Shown: in pieces, positions 1 through 14,830 of the stretch
Numbering within the stretch: position 1 is the first letter of the stretch
Layout of the letters: every line of letters starts with the position of its first letter
DNA from: Paragonimus westermani
Taxonomy: Eukaryota > Platyhelminthes > Trematoda > Plagiorchiida > Troglotrematidae
Length of the DNA: 64,000 nt
Reading direction: 5' to 3'
Assembly (NCBI GenBank): GCA_008508345.1
Contig: QNGE01000103.1
Coordinates: forward strand, 198,297-262,296
Notes under the pieces: model-generated
What the model saw: only the letters and a program-made list of their open reading frames with translations
The model's database searches: none
Told to the model about the DNA's origin: nothing
Position numbers and translations under genes: made by a program

Positions 1-37
1 TTCGGCCATTCAACAAATCCCCTCCTTTTTTATAGAT

Positions 38-303
38 TACTGATGAGTAGTTGGGGATTTGGTTTATTTTCAAGTTGACCATCACTCACATTTGATCGCA
101 ACCTTCGCATTCGGATAGACCTTCTGGCCAGCCTCTTTCGAAAAGAAGCACTAGACTCGAGTTTCGCTCTGATTAGAGCTCGTCAAAAGTGTTTCTTTTC
201 GAAAGAGGCTGGCTGCAAAATCTATCTGAATGCGAAGACTGCGCTCAAATATGAGTGATGGTCAACTTGAAAATAAACCGAATCCCCAACTACTCATCAG
301 TAA
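38..303. repeat. Foldback SINE copy (two tails head to head)
   Basis: Left arm (38-155) and right arm (187-303) are inverted copies of each other and of the SINE tail that recurs at 34.8-35.3 kb and 45.9 kb. Both outer ends carry the terminal CTGATGAGTAG / CTACTCATCAG motif. The tRNA-like head is missing. Confidence 0.8.
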
Positions 304-3300
304 CAAAAACTTTTTAAGTTCATCTTGAAATGATAAGTTTTCCTTCTTGTTTAACAATGCCGCATTGGTGTTCGTAGAGTGTTAATGAGCTGCACAATGT
401 GTTTATGCGCTCAATTTGATTTCAGAGGTTTTTATTGAGATTAGTGTCAAGCGGTGAAGTTGATCGGACTAAGCGATCCATATTGGGAAACGACTTGAAC
501 AACCATATCAGGTTGCACTAGGGTAGTATCATTTTGAACTATTCCGTCATTCTGGAAACAGCACGTGTTGAGTAGGTGTTGTTATACTAAATTCTTTTTG
601 CTTCCGATATTGGTGACAATCATAACTGACAAGCCCACTCAGTTCAGTTGATCATATGGCGGCCAGTAGCGTTACCATGTGTCATCCCAAAGACTTCACG
701 CACAGCTACGTCATCGGAATTTTTGAGGCAAGATAGCGATTTGTCGGTCTGTCTTATGCGTTCCAATCGGTCGTCAAATGTTTGGCCTTCATCGATCAGC
801 AAGTCGGACACAGCGGAACCGTGTTAAGTCAGGCGAACTAATGATTATCATATCCAGAATTGAGTTGAAAATTGCGTTTGGATGAACGACCGATATTCAT
901 CAGACGTCGTGTTAAGTTTGGTTATTAGAACCCCCATAGTGTCAACAACTTACTTCGCTTGCCCCGAATGGACGTATGCTCCGCCACTGTACGCTGGTAA
1001 GGATACAACACTTCTGAGTGAGACCAGAGCATTTCGCTTATCTATCTAATCCTTGTGCCTCAAGCCCGGCAAATTGTCCCGCCCAAATTTTAGCCAATCG
1101 TTTGCGTTGCGACTGACAAAGTAGTGACTGGTTTTCAGTGGTGTTTGGACGCAACCCTCGGTTATGATTCGTTCACAGAAGAAAGTTCTGTTAGCTCAAT
1201 CCAGTGCTTAAAAGCAAGAAAAATGTACGCACATAATCAAGTTCCTATAGTATACTCGTTAGTCATGTAAGACTCTAAATTCGCATATGACATATTGGTG
1301 TTTACCATGGTAAGGATGTAGTACTTTGAAAAATGTCTGTCAAATCAGAGCCGTCGGATTTTTGCACACCACAACATCTAATGGCCTCCGAACAATAATA
1401 CTGTCCAGAATTTACATTAGTCATTTGGTTCACGATGAAGCTAGCTTGACACCGTCTCGACAAGGTTACAACGAAATGTCTGTTTCTGCTAAATTATACA
1501 AAGGTCATAAAGCAAGACGTCCTACAATACAGTCCCCTTAGAGGTCGATGGCCAAGCAACTCTGAAGCATACTGATTCAGTCGATGGAATACTCGGTAGT
1601 ATCGAGGATTGCGACTGTATATCAACTTCTGTTAACCAGTCTTCACAGCACAAACTCATATACAAAACTGTTATTGTTAACACTGACCTCTAAATCATTT
1701 AGAAGCTATTGATTTTGATTACATTCATTCAGTTTTGTTAGATTTCTAGGGAATTCGTTTTTGCCAATACCCTATTTTTGTCAGAACAGCCAGCATGTTC
1801 TTTCTCTTGCTCACGTGAGCGTCATGTGAAACGTTACAATCGCTTGGTATCAGATTCCTTTTTGATTTTTCCTGTAGAAGCGCTTTGTTGGTCACGTTAC
1901 ATTGCACGTGCTTTTTGTCAGATGATGCGTGCACGGCTGGGGTTTCATTCATTTTGATGTTTTTATTGTCAGTCTTTCCTGAAGTACTGATTTACTCGAA
2001 ATCTTCGTAGATCCCGAGACCTCATGCCAGCAGAATACTTTAGTGTGCTGTTTTGGCAGCTCCTGGATTGACGAGTTATTAATCTGTGAAGGCACTTGAG
2101 TTTGTTCGTACCTTTTGCGTACCTGTGATAGGCAGTATGACTTGCCGATATAACACAGGCACACTGTTAGGTTTTTAACCACATGACAACCTCATTCCAC
2201 ATGATACGCACCAGTTACTTTTTCGGTGTGCTTTAAACATTGTTTTCACATGATAGACCTGTTATTTTCCCCCACATTTATACACCCAATGTGCTGCAAG
2301 GTTGTAGCATCGACCGCATCAATCGATTTTCGTGTTTGTACGTGTGCGTGACGTTCACTCAGAGAGAATACAGTTTAATTTGCATCAACCAGTTTGTGTC
2401 TATCATTCTGACCTGCATAATCATACGACGCGGTAATCGAAAGAATATCCGATGTGTCCCGGAGTTTACAAGTAATTCGATCTAATTGTTGGTTGATACT
2501 TTTTTTCAGTCAGCTGTCTGTGAAATGTGTCCGTTCTTTCCGATGTCAATCAACGTGCAACTAATTTCTACCCCCAAAGTCTCTCTTTTTGTACACAATC
2601 CGTCGTGACTTCTTCTCAGATCCACTCATAAATCTGCATTACTTAGCTACTGTGCTTCAGCTGGTCAATTTTGTCTCACCGTTCACCTGGGCTCCAGTCC
2701 ATTAGTGCATAATGGGACTCTTTCGAATTCACTACAGTATCAGTGGAGATTTGATTTGGAGAGTGAAGTGTTCTGGGTACTTGATGCTACTGATTCCGAT
2801 GTGATCGGAGTGCCTGAAGACTTATTTGTGTTCGATTATTCTGTGGTGTGCCGCGGTAAAAATGTGCCAGCAGATGTATATAAGAAAGTGGATGGTCTGG
2901 GACACAAGGTTAAGACTTCAGGTGGATGCTGTCGGAACTTCTCCACGATGGATTGTATTGATTCGAACATTTTTCTATCGGAACGCTAAACCACAACCAA
3001 TGAGATGTACACCATTATGACGCTTGGTATCTAGAAACGCCTTCTAACTCGTGTTTGCCTTATGGATCCGGGTGGCTACCGTGTGCGATCGACTGCCTAG
3101 GTAACAGGTGACCAGAACACCACAACCGGCTAGCGGTTGCAGTTACAACATTCAGTCAGTTTTTTTATCATGTATAAGCTGAAAACATTTTGGCTGAATT
3201 TAACTCACAGTGTATGGTAATTCATTTGGGCGCATATGCAACTACGTGTTGATAGGTGTAGAGAAAGAGAACTGAACTGATTTGGAGATCGTTAGTTCGA

Positions 3301-6098
3301 ACACTGCTTGTTACGATCCGTCTGTATGCCGTCTTGTTGCAATTAGCATAACATCTTTCATTGATAAGGAGAGTCACAATCAAGGTGGCAGATCTGGCTG
3401 GTGTAGATACTAGTTGTGGACGGCCTCGGTTGTGAGACCGACTGAGCGAATTTTGACGTATACACACTTGGAAAATAAAATCAACATGATTGGTCATAGG
3501 GCTCAGCAAAACACAGGTGCAACTCTGCATACTCAACATATTACATGGGGGCAGTGAGCAGGAAGTAATCATAAGTGATACACTGGTCACTCAGCCTTTA
3601 TGGGTTAATCCCACGACGCACGGAGAGGTAAAGACATTCCGTATCTTCCAATTAGCGGGAAATCAACCATACAAACAGACAGTTTGATTGTCCGTATCAG
3701 TGGCAACGGAGTTTCTGTTGTGACGAACCCGGGAAAAAATTAACTTCTGAAAATTATGATAATGTAGACGGTGAATCGTGAAGGCATTGAAGGTTGTGCC
3801 GTGAGGATGAAGAATAGTCTTCCTGGGGAAGTCGTGACAATGACAGAAACGGTTCAGCAATACATTCAAATTAATAGGCAAATTATGCTGAGAACCTGTT
3901 AAACGACGTGCCTGTGAAACTCACTTACCCACACACTAAAACTGCCTACGTCCACAGAGAAAAAGCACTACACCGTTCACGATGGAGTTAGCTTAGTTGA
4001 GAGAAACTGAAATAAATGTGCGCGTTGCGTCGTTAGCAATTAACATATTTCAGTGGAACAAGAGGAGCAGTTGGTAGGCACAGCAAGTTGTGTTACCGAA
4101 GAGCGCGCGACAGGTCTGATACCAAAACGATACAGTGAGTACAGAACGTCTCAACCGCTCAGCCATTCCAAAACAGTACAGAATGAACTATATATAGAAG
4201 GACCACCATAATAGGCAGAAATATCGTGTAAGCCTGAATCAAACTACTCCAGAGGTACGGGGGTTAAATGCGGAATGATGGAAGTGACAACTTAAAAAGG
4301 ACATCTAGTTGGCAGGGCCGTCTGCTCACCAGAACAACCGGGTTATCTGCCTCTGGAAGGAAGCGACCCTTCATCTACCTGCTGTACAATGTTTGAATAA
4401 TAGGGACAGGAGAACATGAGACTCGTAAGAAGAATTTCACTCCTAACTTCAATCCTTGGGAAGATTAGGTTCGATTCAGTCGTGATGACACATTGGTTCA
4501 CCAGTGAGATCAACTGGTTGTGTGAGATATTTGGCAACTAAGATCACTGAACTAGGTTTTTACTAGCACACTGTCGGTTAGGCGGCCTTTGATGCGCGCC
4601 GGTCATCACCGGTAGCGTGTTCAAGAAAGAATAACCTGTTCTTCCCAGTTATGCACAGAACAGCCCATGTACTGCCTGAGTCAACAATACCTTCCGTTGG
4701 TTAAGTGGCCATACTGCGATTGAACTGTTTGTGCACACGCATCTGTTGGCGACTACTCAGTCGGTTATTCGGGTCCCAATTTTAGTCATTGTCGGTCAGC
4801 AAGCAGAATGCGACTAAATTCGAATGAGGTAATGACGATCATTCCGTGGAGGTCTGAGTTAGTTTTAGCACTTCCGTTTGAAAAGACAGAAATGACTGTT
4901 ACCAATGTAATTTCGTATTTAATGCGGACAAGTCAGCTTTCTTGTTTAGTATTGAAAATAAGTCACGCTACTTTCTTAACTTCCCCACTGAAAATTTTGT
5001 CTCACATTTTTGTTAACCGAGAACTACGGACAGCGAATCGAGTATGCAACGTCAGTGATACCACTGACTCACATCCTTCAATTTTCTCAAGATTGCGAAT
5101 TAATTTTTGCCGGTCTTTCTGTGTTCGCTAGAACAAATAGCCTGTCTTTTCACCCAATCACGCGGGTCTCACTAAAACACATTTCATGGATGAAACGTTT
5201 GAATCGCTTATTGCCGAAATTCATCTGCATTTTGATGGCTCCGTTTCACTTGCTTCTATCACGCCTGCTAGATATTTACGTATATTACATCACATGAATG
5301 CTAGTACAATTTTTATTATTGTATATCCAGTGGGAAATGTATTAAGATCGCAAAAATTACCTCATACATTCGTATATTCATAAGACCCTTGTGTCGTTTG
5401 CGAAGACCTCAAATTGATAGTTGTGTTTACGTCCGATCTCGTGTTGTATGTGGGCATAAGAGATGTTGCTGCACATGTTTTCATTGTTGTAAATACGGAC
5501 ACTCAACATTCATTGAATGAATCGCTTGCTGGACCTGTAATCCCGGTGAATGAAAGCAATACCGTTTTCACATCGCATCTTTGTCCACCTGCTGGCGGAT
5601 GGTGGATATTCAAGTGCAGCAGTCCACCTATTTAGAACGTCGTCTTTGGTACCCATTTTTGGAAACTAATGCTTTGTTTGCAAGTGACACTTGATATTTT
5701 TCTAGCCGTGGCCCTGTTTTTTCAACTAATTCCTTACATTAGTTCGTGCACACTCGTATTTTGCTTACGTGTTCAGACTGGTTTTTACCCGTCACGTTTG
5801 GTCCACTATGGATCAATAAAAACTGTACTCAGTTTGAACAACTCAGTAGTTTATCATTAGTAGGCTTTGCTAACCTCTTTAAGTCTATCGGATTTTTAGC
5901 CCAAATCAGAGAAGTGTGTGCGTTGCTCCAAATCGGTCTACGCGAACGAAAGGATCGAAGCCGGAGACAAAGTTTGGCACCGACTGTGTTTCCGATGTTC
6001 TGTCTGTGAAATGTCACTCAAGTGAGTTGCATATTGATCGCTCAGTCCCGAATTGCTGGTATGACCTCGGTGTAGTCTGGATAACCCTGCCTAGATGT
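304..6098. other. No recognisable gene
   Basis: AT-rich non-coding sequence. Open frames such as 2705-2989 (+, 94 codons) are isolated, with no matching splice partners or known domains. Probably intergenic or intronic. Confidence 0.5.
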
Positions 6099-6143
6099 TT
6101 TCAAGTTAGACTTTCCAGCCAGCCTTTTTCGAAAAGAAGTTTA
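6099..6143 (-). repeat. Short fragment of the foldback SINE tail
   Basis: Contains AGACTTTCCAGCCAGCC and TTCGAAAAGAAG, matching the SINE tail in minus orientation, with the flanking tail sequence lost. Confidence 0.6.
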
Positions 6144-9100
6144 GATTTATGAGGCCGGGCGGTAACTAACTTGTTTGTGACTCAAAGGGTCGAATAGCAC
6201 CGATTGTTTTTGTAATTTTATTTTCAACTCTTAAACCAAACGGCATTTACATTCATGCCCTATTGGCTAATAAGTGCACACACACACCAGTGAAGTCCAT
6301 AGTGTTATCATATCGTCTACTTTTCCGTGCAAGAAGCCAATTCATTTACAACGATATGTTTTATGACACTCATCGTCCACTGTCCAATCGAGTTCCCTTA
6401 AGTCACAACCCGTCAATTCTGAGTGGATCTGAACGACAGTCTGCTTCTGTTATTCAAGCTGAAACACGGTGAACGGATTGAACAACTGTTTCAGTGGAAC
6501 ACACCGTATTGAATAGTACGCTAACGTAACATGTTATTGACACGTTTTGAATGATCAGGTTTCCTACGGGTTAAACCATTTACGATCCGCATTCAAGTGA
6601 GGCAAATCACTCTATTCTGAAACCAATAAATCGATAACCGGTTACATATTACCACTAAGACAACAAATTACATATGGGGACAACGGTTAGCCGAAGGTCA
6701 CTCCAATATTAAACAAAGCGTACTGCCAAATTCTCTTAAGCTGTCCCACATTTCCCGTGCCGTTGATGTGAAAGTTATCGCCTGTATGTGAAACGTTAAT
6801 TTGTCTATAGTTCTGACCTGTTTAAAACAAGTTTGAAGCCTGCCGCCTCCATTACTCATTTGACATGTGGTTTGCCCTTAGCTGGCCACTAGCTCAGTCC
6901 ACTCAACACATTCGTGGCTGCACAAAACCATAAGTGTCTCATTTACTGGATTTCTGTCCAACCCCAAGCTGTATCGATGTGCTGAGATTTGCAGAGGATT
7001 TATCCAACCCTGAATGCTGCGTGTTAGATAAACTTTTCTGGATGAAATATTGCCATTACAATGGCTTCCTGTAGAGAACGTCGTCAGTACTGACGGAGGC
7101 GACTGACAGTCATATTTCAAAAGGTGGGTGGGATTTTTGATATGAGTTTATGCTGGCAACTTAGTGGAGTGGTAGCAAGTTGTGGGTGTTATGTGGCTTT
7201 CCACAAAAACAAACAGAAGCTAGTCCGAATAGAATGGGTTCCAGAGAATAATACCGGTGGGTGTTTTACTGAGGTCCCAACCCTTCAGATGTCCAACACA
7301 GCTACGTTCACTGATCCACCATCGAATTCCTGTTTTTGGACGCGGTGCTATTTCCCACTTGCGTTCAATGAGTGTTTTCACCCTTTCCAGTTGGTTTTTC
7401 TTTGCATCACTCAACTACGCGCCTTACGAGTTAGTCGCCGCCTCACTGGCCTCAGCTCACCGCCTCTCGGGCCAGTCTCCTGCCTCAGCTGCCGTTATAA
7501 CTTACACTTGAAATGGCGGACATTGAAACATGTTTGTGTCCTTGAGACGGTGCGACCGTAGCCTGTTCAACCGATCGGCCTCCCATCATTCCCTGCCCAT
7601 AATGTTTGAAGATCGTGATTCATGCACACTAAAGGAAGTTTATCAATAATGAATCGGATGTTATGCTCTCAGCTTTTTGTGAAACCTGTTGTAACGAGGT
7701 GTTCCGTTGGGTCGGTCGTTACCTGTAGAGAGGCACCGAAAAGGTCTTGCTTCTTCCGGACCGAATTTTGACTTGGAAGCTGTACAACGTAACACCGTCC
7801 ACCGACCATTCTGACGTGATTGCAAACGTTTTAGGATGAAAGTGTCTGTTATGGAGTAGTTCCGGCTCTCACACCAGCGTTCGTGCGTTCCGTCCTCCGC
7901 ACGTTTCTGATATGTGATATTTGAACTACGTGAGTTTAACTGAACACTGCTTGAGCCCTAATCATTCCCAATCGTTCTTTTTTGTTTCTATGACATTTTA
8001 ACGTCACATTATCCGACAACTTTCCCCGATTTTTAACATCCTGGTATATGGTTGTGATGTTCACGTATTCACGACCTGCAGTGATGTGGTATATATCGCG
8101 CCATCCTGAAACTGATAAATCGGAAACGATCATCCTAGTTGATTCCCTTGCTGTGCACGATCCTTCCGCCGACTGGCTCCATTTGAGGTCATTAATATGA
8201 TTGTAGTTTTTTGACACAAGCCCGGTCCTACCACAGACACATCCACTCAGCAAATCGTCTTTTTTGTAGTCCTGTACAAACAACATTCTCTCCCTACTTT
8301 CGTGTCTGAGTACAATATTCCCATCAATGAATACCGAGCCCACGGTTCTCTCCTCACCTTAGTTGTTTTCACACATGTGATCCATAATCGCACATCAATG
8401 GACACTGTTCTGGTACATAAACTAACTACGTAATTTATTGTCCGCCCTTATTTCCCGCACGTTTCTGTCTCACCGATTGTTGATGTCTTGGTCCTCATCA
8501 ACTACGGTGCTCTTATCTCTCACTGAAACCCCAAGGGACTGTCCGTAGTAGATTTGAACTCATTTTTGACGAGAACAGTAATTAGGTATGGTCATTGATA
8601 ATGAAGTAATTAGAAAAGGTATTATGTCTAGTACAATCAGTATGATATGCAAATCTGTTCCAACCACTCAGGTAGTGCGGATTTCAAAAACTGTGTTCTA
8701 GTATTAGCGTTGGTCGACTGTTTCCAGCTAATCTATTTTTGCCTCCAGCATATCGCTTGGTTAGGTCTGTGTGTTGCACCATATCTGACTTACAGCTTCG
8801 TTTGTTTCCTAGTGAGGCTAAGCTGTCGTTCATCCACGTGAGACTAACAACTGAGTGTAATTACACTTTCGGATAACTGCCTATGGACTGAACGATGCAC
8901 AACCTCACAGATGTCCAGAGATATTGAATATTGCGTAACTGCCGTCCGGGCTTAGCTGTGCTTTATGTCAATTTTTGCCCATGCTACTGTCTGTTCATAT
9001 CTGGTACGCTATACTGAAAAATCCAAGGAAAGAGGAAAGGGGGGCGAGATAAGGTAATCTTACTGCCAGCTGTGTGTGTACATGTGTGTGCCTCTGGGCG

Positions 9101-12100
9101 TCAGTGCTCCCACGATTTACCACCCACACATGCCTTCAAACGCTTCACTGTTAGTGTCAGCGGGGCTGAACGGGCGACCAGTAGAATGTAATGTGTCGTT
9201 TGGTTTGAAATGTCTCTTCACTTTCTCCCAAATCTATTGTCATGCATACGTTCAGGTTCAGACCAATGTTACGTGGATTCGTTACGGGAAGATTCTTAGA
9301 CTCCTACATAGTTGGATTTTGCTCAGTGGGGTTTACAAATCCTAGTACTATGTGCACCTTACCCTTACCGGTAAAATTTGGAATGGATGGAACTCACTAC
9401 CATGTTTATTATCACTGGTGTGAACCCCGGTTACCACAAGTTTACTTTGTTGATACAAAGTATCCTGGAATTCAGAATGCCACTTGATTTTAGACACTCA
9501 TCATAATAACGTTTGCTTTGTAACTAAACACTACGACTGTTTTTTCTGTTTGCAATTCACATGGCGAACGATTTATTTTTTCGACTGCTTTTGAGAAGCA
9601 CCCATTCGTCTTCAATAATGTCACTTCGTGGATTGTATTCCCGCTTAAAGTCGTCCCAAGAATTCGGTAAACGTCTGTTTTGGATTATCACGATCTCTCA
9701 TCCGGTGCAGTCTGACTTTTTGTTGCTCATAGTGCTTGTTCGTAGTTTTGTTTCAGATTAATTATCTTAGCACTGAATGTATCAGTAAGAAAACGAGTCT
9801 ACGTGAACTTCTAAGATCGGAGACATTACGGCAAGTCCTACTACGATAAGGGTTCGTCCCGACAAATCTAGATGAGATCTCAGCTCAAAATTGGCTGCTT
9901 CCAGCAAATTAACGGAAAGTATTCTCGATCGAGTACAAATTTCGCCGGGTGCTCGATTGAACTAGGTTTTTAGGATTCACTCCGTTCTTGTTAAGAATTC
10001 AGCCCTTTGGAACGAGTGTGTTAGGCAGCATTGGAGTTGCTCACGCCTTTCCATACGGCCAATCGTTTCGAGTAGGCTGTACGTTTCGACTGACAGCCTT
10101 TATTACCAAGTCAGATTCTTTTGCATCTCAACGCGAAAACTGGGCGTGGATATGATTGACGATTCATCACATGGGCCACGTCTAGAGTGCGAGACCAGAC
10201 ACGGTATGTCATGGCTCCCGTTAACACTGGAACAGTCACCCTCAGAACATCCGAAATTATCGTGATATAATGGTGTACGGTGGGCATCCTGGTTCAGGTA
10301 TTACTTAGTGAAGGCATTACTCATAAATCCGGCATTCTTGGTATAAAGACGTGCTTTTTGCAAAAATGAACTTCTTGAAATAGATACGTGAGTATTAGAT
10401 AAGAAGCGTACTCAGAGCCATGTAAATGTTATTCACTAGGTTTGAAGTATCGATCACGTAAACACAACTCACCGGGTGATTCTACCTAGTACATTGAGAA
10501 CCTAACTATGGACGAACCACGTGCGCAGATAAATGGCAATTGGTAGAGCGCTTACTTTTGAAAAAGAATCAAATATTTATTGGAATCATAAGAATGCAAT
10601 ATAGTATGTTTTATTACACAGTCAGTTGACAGACGTCCGCATCTTGTAGGCGTAAAATCTTTTTCTGTGTATCCAACGTATGGCGATCGTTGTTCGAGTC
10701 TTATCCCGACAGCTTCACGATAACAAACTCAAGCGATTAATGCGGAGGATTTCAGTGTGTTTTACCATGGCTCTAGTGTTCATTCTCTGATAGCCATCAG
10801 AGTCCTTAAGGTTTCAGTATTTTTTCTGATATCTACATACCACATGTGTTTTCGTTGGGATGTTTTATAGCTGCCGGGTTTCTCTCCAAACTTAGTTATA
10901 CCTCAGAGCGTCTGTAGATCTTTGATGAAACATCCACAACTTTTTCCGATGTTTTATGGATTCGGTGTTTTTTCTTCATTCTTTAAATGCATTTGCAACC
11001 GTTGTCTAGCCAGATATGCACCACTTTCCCTTAAGACCATCATTTAACAGGTGGAACTTTCTAGATAACGTGTAAAATGATGACAACAGGATCCTCTGTA
11101 TCATTTGGGATACTTTTTGGGGTACACAGTGTGTCACGCAGTTTCTTCTACAGTCTCCACATCTGGCATTAATCTTTGTTGCTCAGTGGTGTTTCCGTTT
11201 GAATATTATTACGATAGGCAACTTCTTGTAGAACTCCTGAGCTACCTTTCGCAGTGGAAAACCCCTGTTCATTGAGATCAGTAAACTGATTTATCTCAGT
11301 ACACTAACTTAGAATTCATAAGAGAAACGACTGTTTGACACCAATATTGGCATCAGTCTTCAGCAAGAGACACCTCTCGACGCAGTTGAGAGCCTCACGG
11401 TAATCCATGAAGCATCAACTTAAAGTTTCACACATTTTGCATGGAACGGTGGAAGCAGGGTGTATTAGATGAACTAGAGCGTCAAGAATGGAGCACAACT
11501 GGCGGTACGCACGTTGAGGTTAACCGTTAGGTTTAAAGCTAAAGACCATGTGACTATAGATCATTTTTTGAGTATTTTAAAAGCTACGAATAAGCGTGCA
11601 CTCTTCCGAAACTTCAAGACGTCTTACTTGGTTGTTGGAGGGTTAATTGCAGTTCTCCACCACTCAGTAGCTTTACCAGTGGTTGCACAGTGATTGAGCG
11701 AATCATTGAAAGGACCATGGAAGTTTTCGATACATTGTTCGGGAACAACTGCTGGTAGCCCGTCCGATTCACTTGTTTTGTTCAATGTCATTTGCCTCAG
11801 CTGATTGTGCATTGCTGAACAGTCAGTTAGGGCGGTAGAGTTTAGTTCAGTTCAAAAACGGAAAAAATGCTAATGTGTGAACCGAAAAACTTCATTTGTG
11901 CAATTCAATACCGGTTGAAATGATTAAATGATGCTGCACCTAATCTCAGTGTTTTATATCTGACAATAGACTTTGTTGTTCAGTACTGTTTTCTCAGAAC
12001 CTTCACTGGGCATAACAATTCGTATAGTTCAAAAAACTTACTGTTGGTTACCTGCTTTAATCTCTTATTTTCGCAATAGTCCGTTTCCATGACCACTTTG

Positions 12101-14654
12101 CACACTTGCAGCATGTGATGTTGTCAAACGCTGTAACTGTTTTGCACCATGGAAGTTTGTCTTTATACTGTATCATACATGTGAATTGAATGTCTTGGTA
12201 TTGTGCGTTATTCGTTTGGTTCATGAAGTGTAAATTGTTTTGCCCATTGTTGACTTATAGACAGTGTTTGCAACTGACAAAGATTCACCAGGCCGATATC
12301 ACTTAAAGCGTGGAATATCTAGATTGTAAGGTGCATTATCACAGCACTTGACCGTTCGTTTTTTTTTGTCCCATTAAGCCCCCTGTACGCCCTGACAGCT
12401 ACCCCAGGATGGGATCAGGTACATTTAGAAAGTCTTTGGGTACATCGTCTACCTACGATGTAATGGGTTATCCACGAAAAAATGTTGGGTAATGTGTTCT
12501 GTCACTACTGTGAGAAGACAATGGTGAATTCGTGATACGTTACACATTTCTCAGAGTAACTTTTTTCTGAGTTTACACCATCGTATGATAAAATACTGTA
12601 CTTGTACTGAATACAGGCGATGATCGAATCTAAATGAGTGTAGTTGAATATTCCTTTGTAATTATGCTTGGAGAGTGTCTTATCCAGCTGGATGTGACAC
12701 GACATTTCATTTTATTATGTAAATGGGCGGTACAGTTTTCGGCCTCCAAGTAATACTGTAGAGTTTACTGAGTCGTATGCGTTTGACGTGGTACGTCTGT
12801 GCCAGTTAGTAGCAGGGATCGACCGGGGGAGGACGGACGTGCACAACGTACGAGAAATCAGCAAACACCCAAATGGAGTTTTGAGCGAATGAACGGTTTG
12901 CATGCATCACACTAAATATGCCTTGGGAGATGGACTGGTACTTACTACCGTGATACTTATAGAGTCACATGTGGTCTGTGCAATACCAAGCTGAGCAGAC
13001 ATGGATATGATTATTCAGCGTAACTGGGACTCGATCTGATAAACGCAGACGTCAGGTGTATGTAGCCGAAGTTCAGACATATTTCTCGTATATAAATTTA
13101 GTTGTATCTATTTGAAATTCTTCTGTATCAACAGAATCAGAGCCAGTGCTGAGCAATGGCTTTTTAGCCAAATCTATCTGTCCGTATTTTATAGTGACTT
13201 AATGATTAAACTCATTTATCTGCGCACCATATGAACTCGGTTGCCTTGACACTTGTGTAAGTCCGATTGTTCTGGAATTTATAATCGCTCTCAATTTTGG
13301 CTAGGCAATATTTTGTGCGAATTGTCGTTTTTGCCACATGATTAACTGAGGTTACCTCCTTACTACCTGCATCCGTTTCAGCCTGAACAACTACAACCAG
13401 AGCGACCAAATTCTGTACTGCAAAAAGCATTATCAAGACCACGTGTTGGCCAAAAACACACAAACCCCCATTTAATCTCCATCGCTTGCATTTCACTCAC
13501 ACACGAACCCATTTAGACTTACACTTTCTACGTTTTCGCAGTAGAACGCTTTTTTATAACATAAAATCCCGCATGTCTTGCCTTTTCTCGGACAAACCCA
13601 ACCTTTTTTGACCCAATACAAAGTACTTTACCCACGTGATTGCAGTTCTTTCGTGTACTTGATTTGCAACTCGGTCGTTGTCTTAACAAGGAATGTGTGT
13701 GAAAACAACACTCATTTCGGCACTCTGGGCCAAACTGTGTGAACAATCGACATGGTAAACGAATCATAAGATGATCGAACAATCAGATACAAACGTTTAT
13801 TCGGTCTCTGAGTGACTAAGTCACATGTGAAATGAGAAAGCAAGAGTTCTCACGCTTCATTGTTTTTTCAGCATCAGTCAGGATTCACGGCTATACGCGC
13901 TATCTATTGAAGCAGCTCTAAAACTCTTGACTCGGAGCAGAACAAGGCAGAATATTAAAGGCTGACTCGGGCAAAATTAGTTCAGCACATAACAAGTAGT
14001 GGTTAGCACATTGTACAACTTACAACCAAGTGGACTCTGAGCACGCAATTTGACCGTCTGGAAGTATCGGTCAATAGAGTGGTTGCGCAGGCAATTCAAC
14101 GAAACGGTACACAATAAACAAAAAGATGGAGCTCAAACGAGAGGTCATGGTGTTGAAAGTTGCTACCTTCTGGGACGAAATCAAAGAGCAGGAATCGTGT
14201 CACAAAGCAAATCTCAGTCTACTGAGTTTCTGTTGGTTATTTTACAAATTAGATACATCAGTAAAATGAGGATTTACAGTTGGTACCGACACCTTGGCTT
14301 TCCTATTGGCCAGCTCGGCTCCGCTTGTAGGTCGTTTGTTTTAACGTGTGACGCATTTAAACAACATGTTTTACTCCTGTGCACGCTATTACAAAATCCG
14401 GTGATGCGGTGAACTTGCTATCCTGATTGGTCTCCGTACTGACATGCCATTCTGATCGCGATTTCGACTGTGAATGGCCGTAGCTTTCTGCGAATCGCCG
14501 GTTTACTTCGCATCGACGCGTTGGTCCAATCCAATCCCTTTGCACATAATACCAGTTCAGAGTATGTTACTTGTAACAATGTGAGAAATGTTTGGCCAGT
14601 ATTCAATGCAATCAACACATAAGGTTATGTATGGAGAACCTACGGCACGATAGT
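6144..14654. other. No recognisable gene
   Basis: Apart from the GC-rich patch at 7360-7610 I see only scattered short frames (largest 7936-8343 minus, 135 codons, no family). No repeats shared with the rest of the window were noticed. Confidence 0.5.
7360..7610. repeat. GC-rich patch, possible dispersed repeat
   Basis: Composition changes sharply against the neighbours, with overlapping open frames in several frames and no splice signals. This looks like an inserted repeat rather than a gene. The family is not recognised. Confidence 0.25.
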
Positions 14655-14830
14655 TCGACAAATAGGGTATGGGTATAGGAGCGACTAGGATGGACTTCGT
14701 GCAGACGGTCGGCTGCGTTCGTGTGGCGGGGCGGTGACTCCGCGCGGGCCAGGTGTGAAGGTTTGGGGATTCGAGCCTCCCTACAAATGCATGGCCATCT
14801 CGCTTTCAATTTCAGCTGTATTAATCCGAA
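14655..14830 (+). repeat. tRNA-like SINE candidate
   Basis: A GC-rich patch in AT-richer DNA with an A box-like TGGCGGGGCGG near 14713 and a B box-like GGGATTCGAGCC near 14766, spaced like a pol III promoter. It differs in sequence from the foldback SINE. The tail is not defined because no second copy is present. Confidence 0.4.

Noticed and set aside
6598..6630. Minus-strand WFQN followed by R, looking like a homeodomain helix-3 exon
   Set aside because: Only four residues match; it continues VICLT and a stop rather than ARAK-RR, and there is no acceptor in front. A chance match.
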